The notes under the pieces: generated by a model
Databases searched by the model: none
The model's input: the letters and a program-made list of their open reading frames with translations, nothing else
What the model was told of the DNA's origin: nothing
Translations under genes and position numbers: made by a program
NCBI GenBank assembly: GCA_025175895.1
Contig: CM045989.1
Span: 22,933,928 to 22,997,927, forward strand
Source: Wurfbainia villosa
Taxonomy: Eukaryota > Streptophyta > Magnoliopsida > Zingiberales > Zingiberaceae
Direction: 5' to 3'
Length of the DNA stretch: 64,000 bases
Part shown: positions 56,410 to 64,000 of the stretch, piece after piece
Layout: each line of letters starts with the position of its first letter
Position numbering within the stretch: position 1 is the first letter of the stretch

Positions 56410-58617
56410 TGTTAGTAATATATGAGAGATGTCCTAAGGCAATCGCCTTATGTATGAACCATTTATATGATAAATGAAGATTCACTATTTGAGTATACAT
56501 GTTTAATGTATTTGATTGGATCTTAAACTCATTTACTGAATGTCCACGATGCGATTCACAGCATGAGAGAATTTGTGATTGGATCACAACTAGTGAGTAT
56601 CTCTACATGTGTAATTGTGATGTATCGGAATTATCCCTAGTCGATGAATTGATGAATCTGGACACCATCAATTCTGTTGAGACTAGCACGAGGTATACTC
56701 CTTGGTGTATCCAAGCAGCTGATTCTCACTGGCTGGAGACATAGTGATGTCCAGAGTTAATCGTGGATGCTAGTTATGGTAACTAGTTCATTGGAGTGAC
56801 CAGCCGTAAGACTTCATATGGTTCTCTGCATATATAGATATGTCAATGAAGTTCTTACTGTGGCTTAAGTGCGATGTTCCTTTGACTTGCGGTATTCAAG
56901 TCATCTTGATCATGGAGACTTATGCTTTGACATCTTAAGCAAACATCTCTAAGGAGATGTGGACCCGGATGATTGGGTATAAGTCAAGTGATCAAGGTGT
57001 TTGAATAGCCTATAAAGGATTCACCACTCCTATGTAGGAGATGTATACCCATGGCCTCTCGTCGGATTGTTACTAAAGTCTTTGCCAAAGCAATACATGT
57101 TTAGAGTAAGGTACTCTTCGATACATGTGGAGTAACTAGAACTGTGAGGACGAGGAAATGATACTTGGGCTAGGTGTGACGAGTCACCTAGTGGGGACCG
57201 ACACAATAGACCATGTCCTGAACCAAGTGGGTATAAGATGAGTGAAGGGAATGGGGCACGATTCATTCGAGCATCAAGGGTTTCGTAAATAGTTCGATCA
57301 ACCGCTGATCTTTTTCGGTTAATTGGGGATCATGATGTACTACTAGGTGCCACTCATGATCGCTCTATAATTAATGGTTAATTATAGACGGCCAACATAA
57401 ACCGAGAACCTATTTGGTCACACGACAACGAGTGTAATCCAAAGGATTTAAAACGAGCTTGAGAATGGGATTCTCAGACCGAGAGAAACTATGTTTGGTT
57501 GGACCAAACATAAAGCGAGCATGAAATTGTTTCAGTCGCAATAGAAGCGTGGATGGGCCGTGTCTTATGAAGACATAATGGATGGACCAAAATGGTTTGG
57601 TTCTAATCCAATGGATAAGAATAAACCAAAGGGTTTGGTTTATTTTAAACGAATGAACCAAAAGTTGGTTTGGTTCGTTTTAACTTAAAATAAACCATCA
57701 TGGTTTGGTTTATTTTAACTTATCTTAATGGAGCGGGTTAACGGGCTTTATGGATATGATCCATTAACCATTAAGAGAATTAGTTCTCTATAAAAGTGGG
57801 CTTAAGGGATTGTTAAACCCTAATCCAAAATCAAAACCCTAGCCTCCAAGGAGTTGCCGCCCAACCTGGTTGTGCCGCCCAAGCTCCTTGCCGCCCAGCT
57901 TGATTGTGCTGCCGTCAAGACCCTTGCCGGCGTCCAAGCTCCAGCCGGTGAACCTCCGGCGACCCTCCAGTGATCCCCTAAAAGGTTCGGCATCAAGGTG
58001 AGCTTTTGTCTCCTTGTTTTGGCCGGCGCCTATCTCCTCCACCAAGCTGTCCAGTTTTCTGGACAGCTTCTTCTCCTCTCGTCGGAGCGTCGTTTGGACG
58101 ATGGTTTGTGCTCCGACAGCGGCTAACATACCGGGGATTTGATCTCCGGTAATCCTCTGAGGTGGAGGACGAAGGATTCGTCAAACGGTTGACGAATACC
58201 TCTCCGGAGAAGCGAGTTTTGAGAACTCGTTTTGGATCCGAATTTGGATTCGGATCGTGATCATCTCTCGATCACGTCGTCTTCAACACGAGGCTAGTAA
58301 CCCGTACGAAGACGAAGCTCGTGACTTAGCGAAGTCATCCCGAGGAGCTCGGCGTGGATACGGATAGAGACGATTCTTACGAGGATCGTTCCGGTTGATG
58401 CCGTTCCCGCTACACGTCATACGGAAGGTATAACGTAGTTTAATTTCCTTTTATTGCAATTTTAATTTACGGTTATGTCTACACTTGTTGTAATAGCATG
58501 CGTGTGTTGTGTGTGTTGTAATAAATAGGAGTATTTATTAATTTTATTGCTTCCGCTGTGCTCATGTTTACGAAACATGATCGAACACACACACGCCGCG
58601 GTGCCGGAAACCCAACA
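56410..58617 (+). mobile_element. Solo copia-like LTR, 2.21 kb
   Basis: TGTTAGTAATATATG...GGAAACCCAACA flanked by GTTCC (56405-56409 and 58618-58622). TATA-like CTATAAAAG at 57788-57796. No ORF resembling a protein. Not related to the other LTRs in the window; family not recognised. Confidence 0.85.
57788..57796 (+). promoter_or_regulatory. TATA-like box in 2.2-kb solo LTR
   Basis: CTATAAAAG in a context typical for plant LTR promoters; supports plus orientation. Confidence 0.5.
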
Positions 58618-59196
58618 GTTCCTTGGTGGTTTCCATTTTATTCTCTCTATTCTTGGGGCCGGCGACATCAATCCTTTGTGGATTGGTGGTTGGCTCAAGC
58701 AAGAAGGGAAAGAGAGTTCTTATTTCTTTGGATTGAAGAAGATCTAGGAAGCTTCAACTTGTGGAGGATCTTCGCCCACACGAAGTCTACAAGGAGGTTA
58801 GGACATACGATAGAAGATCAAGAGGTATAAAAGTTTTACAACTTTTATTATTGTTCTTTGCATGTTCTTATTTGATATGCTAGCTTATGTTCTTTATGTT
58901 AGTATGTGTTGATTATACTAGTTTACATTTGTATGTATTTGTATAATCATGGACCCCGAAGATAAACACAAAAACCGGCGATCCGTCCGTCGTCTCTTCC
59001 GCGGCTAACCGACTAGAAGAGTTGTGTTGCTTGAACAACTATTTTGTTCAAGCGATCATTCGAGTCGTTAGCATGACGACGAATTGGTTGTGCTTAGGAA
59101 ACTCATCCCATCCAGATTAGTTTTCATTGGTGAAAATTTTAATCCGGCGATATGGGAGCCGATGAGCATTCCGAGGAATAGCACGATGCCAACAAA

Positions 59197-59213
59197 TGGT
59201 ATCATATCCACAC
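59197..59213 (+). other. Copia-4 PBS, mutated
   Basis: TGGTATCATATCCACAC, compare TGGTATCAGAGCC; two changes in the core. Confidence 0.7.
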
Positions 59214-60794
59214 GGTTTCCGGTTTTGTATGTTTTGGATTCGGTTACTTTTCACGCACTTATCATATATTGTGTATGTCGGATAATAGTAGGATGTGCGT
59301 AGGCTAACTTTTTGGTTGCAGGCATAAGATCCAACTATTATGGCTATATATGTGTGTATGTGATTGCATGTGTGTGTGATTGTATATTATTTGAATCCTC
59401 GGGGTTGACGAGGCTAGATTAGTATTTAATTTTTGTAATTAAATACGGCATTGTTTAGCCACTCTTTATTTTATTTTACTTTTGATCTAGATTTCATGTA
59501 CACTCCCTCGTGGAGTATAGGATCGATGGATGTAAAATAAAATAGGTTTTATTCTCGGCTCGGATCTCCGGATGGCTCGTACATGGCGTAGGAGGAGTGG
59601 ACGAGGTGGCGACATGACGGGACGCATATTGGAGAACAATGCCATAATAGTTGGAAAAAATTCTATTTTTTCCATATTTATTGCTGATTTGTTTTATATG
59701 CATGTTGTGTGTGCTTGAAAATTCCTCATTTTCAATTTACTAAGTGGGAGAGGGATATTTTAATTAATTCCCGCGGCCTCCATTACAATTTGACGTGTGA
59801 TGCAACAAACTTGCACGTCGGCTCTGAGTGCCTTCCTCCCCATCGGATAAGTTTGTTTGCGGATTACTAGGTCAAATAATGGTTATAGAAAATTATCTAG
59901 GAGCGTGTGTACTTCCACAGCGGTAAGGCACATAATCCGAAATAATTCCCTTAGTACCGTGTAATGGTGCACACTTAGATGCAAATAAAAAGTAGTTTTA
60001 TTTGTAGGGCCGAAGAGAAACCAACTATTAATTTTATTTGTCAAAAAGTAAGGTTGACAAGATAATAAAATTAATGGGTTAAACCTCCTCTTACAAATGT
60101 AGAATTCGTATACGTCCACACTATCGTGGCATGCGATATTCTCGGTGTTTGAGGTGTTGGTTGATTTCGAAATTTTATTGTTTGAGGAATCAATAATTTT
60201 TATTGAAATCTACAGTAATAATAAGCATGTTGTGTGTGCTTGAAAATTCCTCATTTTCAATTTACTAAGTGGGAGAGGGACATTTTAATTAATTCCCGCA
60301 GCCTCCATTACAATTTGACATGTGATGCAACAAACTTGCGCGTCGGCTCTGAGTGTCTTCTTCCCCATCGGATGAGTGTGTTTGTGGATCACTAGGTCAA
60401 ATAATGGTTATAGGAAATTATCTAGGAGCGTGTGTACTTCCACAGCGGTAAGGCACATAATCCGAAATAATTCCCTTAGTACCGTGTAATGGTGCACACT
60501 TAGATGCAAATAAAAAGTATCCTCCCCATCGGAGTCACTACTTTTATTTGTAGGGCCAAAGAGGAACCAACTATTAATTTTATTTGTCAAAAAGTAAGGT
60601 TGACAAGATAATAAAATTAATGGGTAAAACCTTCTCTTACAAATGTAGAATTCGTATACGTCCACACTATCGTGGCATGCGATATTCTCGGTGTTTTGAG
60701 GTGTTGGTTGATTTCGAAATTTTATTGTTTGAGGAATCAATAATTTTTTGAAATCTAAAGTAATGATCTATGTGATTCTTAGGATTTTCAAAAT
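59214..60794 (+). repeat. Copia-4 leader with 525-bp tandem duplication
   Basis: GCATGTTGTGTGTGCTTGAA at 59700 and again at 60225; the two copies align to about 60755, the first lacking a 25-bp stretch near 59992 (TCCTCCCCATCGGAGTCACT). Non-coding otherwise, homologous to the copia-1 and -2 leaders, which have a single copy. Confidence 0.8.
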
Positions 60795-61105
60795 TGACTT
60801 TCAGTCCACTTACTGTGATACTAAAAGAAATAAACTTACTGTACCTAAATAATGTTGATTGGAAAAGATTCTAGATATTGTCTTATCTGCTAAGGAGTAC
60901 AAGTATGCGCTCTTCAAATAGTGTCCTCAAGCCATCATTGCTCAAAAAGGGTTTCTACTTCTAAGCCGAAAGGCAAGAAGAAGAAGAAACAAGGTGGAGC
61001 AAAGATGGTGGGAGGATCTCAGGGAAGAGTGAAGAAGCCGAAAGGCAAGTACTTCACTTGCAAGCAGGATGGACATTGGAAGAAGGACTGTCCCAATCCA
61101 AAATA
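60795..61105 (+). pseudogene. gag: Copia-4 gag remnant
   Basis: N-terminal about 40 codons (start codon ATG changed to TTG at about 60796), frameshifted, fused by a deletion to the Lys-rich segment and zinc knuckle YFTCKQDGHWKKDC (first Cys changed to Tyr). More than 150 codons are missing relative to copia-1. Confidence 0.8.
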
Positions 61106-62320
61106 GAACAAAGGTATATCTTTTGGACTAGTCATTGAAACATGATTAGCGGTGATATCTACCGGCACCTGGTGAGTTGATACAGGAGCCACTAATCATG
61201 TCTCAGAATAATTTGCGAGGTTCCAGAAACCCATGACTAGCTAAAGGAGATTACCATTTACTTGGGCAATGCCATGGTGGCGGCTATTGCAGTGGGAGAA
61301 GTTTTATTTATCTCTTGAGAATAATAAAACTTTGGTTCTGGAAAATTCCCTTTATGTACCTTTATTTAGAAAGAATTTAGTTTCAGTTTCTAAATTATTA
61401 TGGATGGATATTCTATTTCTTTTAATGACAGAGTTGTTATAAAAGGAATAGGGAGAATATCTATTCAGGTACATTGAAAGAAAATTTGAACCAAAACCTC
61501 CCACGATGCAAATTGAAGTTAATAACTCATCTTCTAATTCCAATAAGAGAAAAGAACCTTCGAAGATGAACCAAACATATCTTTGGCTTCTTAGGCTTGG
61601 TCACATTAACCTAAGCAGAATTCAAAGGTTGAAAGCTGATGGACCTTTGGGTTCATTAGTGGTGGAGGATCTCCCAACCTACGAATCTTGCTTGGAGGGT
61701 AAGATGACCAAGAGGCCTTTTTAAGGCCAAGGGGTATAGAACCAAAGATGTGTTAGAGATGGTTCATTCTGATTTTGTGGTCCTATGGCTATCTAGGCAA
61801 GAGGTAATCTTGAATATTTCGTCTCTTTTGTAGATGATTATTCAAGATATGGATGACACTACGATCTGATCGTGGTGGTGACAACCTCTTGGGAGAGTTT
61901 AGGAACTACTTATCAGAGGTTGGGATTCAATCCCAATTAACCGCACCTGGCACACCCCAGCAGAACGGTATAGTAGAGCGAAGGAATAGGACTCTTATGG
62001 AGATGGTTAGATCGATGATGAGTTATTCTAACTTGTTTTATAGTCCTAGAGATCAGAGGGTGATCGTTAACACGAACACCAGATTTCTAGAGGAACACTA
62101 TGTGATAAAGCCATAAGCCCAAGAGTAAAATTGTTCTAGAAGAGTTAAAAAGGGAAGTCACTTCTTTAGTACCACCGGTACAAGAGGATATACCACATGT
62201 CACTGTACCGCTTGTCACAAAGGATACACAGATGATACCTCGTCGTAGTGGGAGGGTTGTTAGACAGCCTCTTAGATTCATGTTTTTGGGTGAATCTTCT
62301 GATTTGGTCCCTAGCAAACA
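61106..62320 (+). pseudogene. Copia-4 protease and integrase remnant
   Basis: Protease trace near 61165-61440. YLWLLRLGHINLSRIQRL and YESCLEGKMTKRPF at 61572-61723. The middle is deleted so TLRSDRGGDNLLGEF starts at 61853; NGIVERRNRTLMEMVRSMM is retained, then a second deletion joins MMSYS to the FYSPRDQRVIV segment, removing about 60 codons. Confidence 0.8.
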
Positions 62321-63000
62321 TGAACCTGATCCCTAGACATACGACGAGACAATCCAAGATATAAATACGGCATCTTGGCAAAGTGCAATGAATACTGAGA
62401 TTGAATCTATGGATTCAAGTCAGGTCTGGGAGCTCTTATGCATAGCAGCTCATATGGATTATGAGGTGTGGCAGATGGATGTCAAGACAACTTTCCTTAA
62501 TGGAAGTCTTGAGGAAAACATCTATATAAAGCAACCAGAGGGATTCATTGCTAAGGGCAAAGAGCGTATTGTATGTAAGCTTAATCGGTCCGTTTATGGA
62601 CTGAAGCAAGCTTTGAGGTCTTGGAACATCCGCTTTGATGGGGTAAATCCAGACTTATGGATTTATTCAAAGTCTGGATGAGTCTTGTGTATACAAGAGA
62701 TGTGACAAAAATGTAGTGGTATTTCTTGTACTATATGTAGATGACATTTTGGTAGTTGGCAACAATATCAGAGTGTTATCAGACGTAAGGGTATGGTTGT
62801 CCAAACAGTTTTGAAGGACTTAGGAGAAGTGGGACACATCCTTGGGATCAAGGTTAGTGTGCTAATCCCAAGCTTCATACATAGACACAATCTTGATCAT
62901 TTTAGCATGCAGAACTCCAAGAAAGGTTTTCTACCTTTTTGGCATGGAGTACCTTTATCTAAAGAGATGTGTCCCAACATCAAAGAAGATAGAGGAGATG
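62321..63000 (+). pseudogene. Copia-4 reverse transcriptase remnant
   Basis: A deletion joins SQVWEL directly to LCIAAHMDYEVWQMDVKT, removing fingers residues. YGLKQALRSWNIRFDG and, after a shift at about 62645, YVDDILVVGNN are retained. DMKDLGEVGHILGIK is broken near 62810. Confidence 0.8.
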
Positions 63001-63690
63001 AAGGTGGTTCCTTATGCTTCGGTAGTAGGAAGCCTCATGTATGCGATGCTCTGTACTAGACTAGATATCTGCTTTGTCATGGGCATGGTTAGGGAATATC
63101 GAGTAATCGGGGCAGGACATTGGGTGGTAAGCATGCTATTGTAGTGCACAGGGCTAAAGGTTATATCTTTAGTTTATAGGCTGAACCAGTACTCTCTGAC
63201 ATGTGTGTTACACACACACACACTACCACACACACACACACGTCTACCTCAGGTTTTGTGTTTACTTAGGGAAGTGGAGCCATTGTATGGAGGAGTGTCC
63301 AGCAGAAATGCATGGCGGACTCCACCATGGAAGTTGAGTATGTGGCAGCCTAAAAGGCGGCCAAAAGAAGATGTGTGGCTCAGGAACTTTCTGATGGACT
63401 TGGATGTGATTCCTGGTTTGCCCAGAAATATCACAATTTATTGTGATAATAATGGTGCAGTTGCAAACTCGAAGAAACCACGAGCCCATAAGGCTAGTAA
63501 ACACATAGAGTGCAAGTACCACCTGATACGAGAAATCGTAAAGGAGGTAGAAGTTGCTGTCGCCTAGATTGCATCAGAGGATGACCTGGTAGACCCTTTC
63601 ACTAAGGCCCTTCTTGCGAGAGCTTTGATAGGCATGTGGAGGGAAGGGGAATCAGATGTATGGCAGTATGATGACAGCATAGTCTTTTAG
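63001..63690 (+). pseudogene. Copia-4 RNase H remnant with CA microsatellite
   Basis: VVPYASVVGSLMYAMLCTRL, then decay; 63209-63242 is an interrupted (CA)n run where copia-1 has unique codons. MEVEYVAA and CDNNGAVANSKKP remain, with stops. Ends before the PPT. Confidence 0.8.
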
Positions 63691-63704
63691 TATAAGTGGG
63701 AGAT

Positions 63705-64000
63705 TGTTGGGATGTATACTGAAAGCCTAGCTCTTTTGTATGAACATCTTTATTTTAAAATAAGAATCACATGATCATTGTTTGCATATTTTTATAGTTA
63801 TGCAAAATTGTCTAATATTTTACATTGTAGATAACATGGTGCTTGGTGTGGCACAGAAGATCATGTTATCAGTCCCTTGTAGAATATTAGAGGCTCACAA
63901 CCAAGATGGTTTTGGACAAACCATTGGTATGGTTGTAGTGTAGCTTGGTATTGTTTTATCTTGAACATAGAGTTACACTAGTACACCTCGGTGTATTGAG
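63705..64000 (+). repeat. Copia-4 3' LTR, first 296 bp
   Basis: TGTTGGGATGTATACTGAAA onward, nearly identical to 54760-55055; continues beyond the window. Confidence 0.9.

Larger units (their letters stand above)
54760..59194 (+). repeat. Copia-4 5' LTR with nested solo LTR
   Basis: TGTTGGGATG to ATGCCAACA; about 2.22 kb without the insertion. TATA-like CTATATATA at 55925-55933. R region rich in AGGGTTT and GGGCGGC words. Confidence 0.85.
54760..64000 (+). mobile_element. Copia-4: third copia-1 family element, cut by window end
   Basis: 5' LTR 54760-59194 including a solo LTR; PBS 59197; duplicated leader; gag to RNase H with large deletions; PPT AGTGGGAGAT (63695-63704); 3' LTR from 63705 runs off the window. 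The first about 295 bp of both LTRs are nearly identical (both read GAAAGCCTAGCTCTTTTG). TSD expected CCATC (54755-54759); the right copy is outside. Confidence 0.85.

Noticed and set aside
57030..58184. Several 60-96 codon frames in the 2.2-kb solo LTR
   Set aside because: No domain or repeat support; frames overlap on both strands within a clearly bounded LTR.

Overview
This 64-kb window is intergenic heterochromatin of a flowering plant, built almost entirely of nested LTR retrotransposons. The evidence is Ty1/copia proteins of SIRE-like and Tork/Angela-like type, an Athila-type Ty3/gypsy element carrying an ATHILA ORF-1 protein, a plant TRIM, and a captured fragment of a plant SLC35F-type transporter gene. 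Species cannot be fixed from the sequence; a monocot is plausible but unproven. No intact single-copy host gene, rRNA, tRNA, CRISPR array or bacterial operon was found. Every large coding region is broken by nonsense codons, frameshifts or deletions.

The layout resolves by matching 5-bp target-site duplications (TSDs). (1) The oldest layer is a SIRE-like copia element, S. Its 5' LTR and first gag codons are at about 816-2058, and the rest of gag and pol at 41695-46351. (2) S gag was split at GGTAG by a gypsy-type large retrotransposon derivative, here LARD (2059-41689). LARD has no pol, several tandem arrays, and a transporter gene fragment in each LTR. (3) The 3' LTR of LARD was split at ACTGA by element H (9662-39890), a gag-only SIRE-like element. 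A solo LTR of related type sits a few hundred bases further on (40117-41530, TSD TAATG/TAATA). (4) H in turn received an Athila derivative (10321 to about 16391) and copia-1 (16547-25579, TSD TAGTG) in its 5' LTR, and copia-2 (27628-36408, TSD AAAGG) after its gag. (5) Copia-1 contains a 633-bp TRIM (20118-20750, TSD ATTAC). One column is therefore five layers deep: S, LARD, H, copia-1, TRIM.

To the right, the S 3' region is interrupted by element M (46964-54759, minus strand), a second copy of the gag-only family. M carries a plus-strand solo LTR in its gag (50614-52137, TSD TTAAC). The M 5' LTR is broken by a third copy of the copia-1/2 family, copia-4 (54760 to the window end), whose own 5' LTR holds a 2.2-kb solo LTR (56410-58617, TSD GTTCC). 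At the left edge, an Athila LTR fragment (minus) lies directly behind the primer-binding site of a minus-strand copia LTR stub, which abuts the S LTR head to head.

The most interesting signals are: the gag-only family H/M, with a capsid-region deletion shared by both copies and no pol; the multi-exon transporter gene captured without introns inside an LTR; dense arrays of the palindrome CAGTCGACTG in the LTRs of several element families; an 11 x 24-bp array and a dimeric 134/269-bp array inside LARD; and a copia-2 3' LTR that contains a second primer-binding-site-like sequence.
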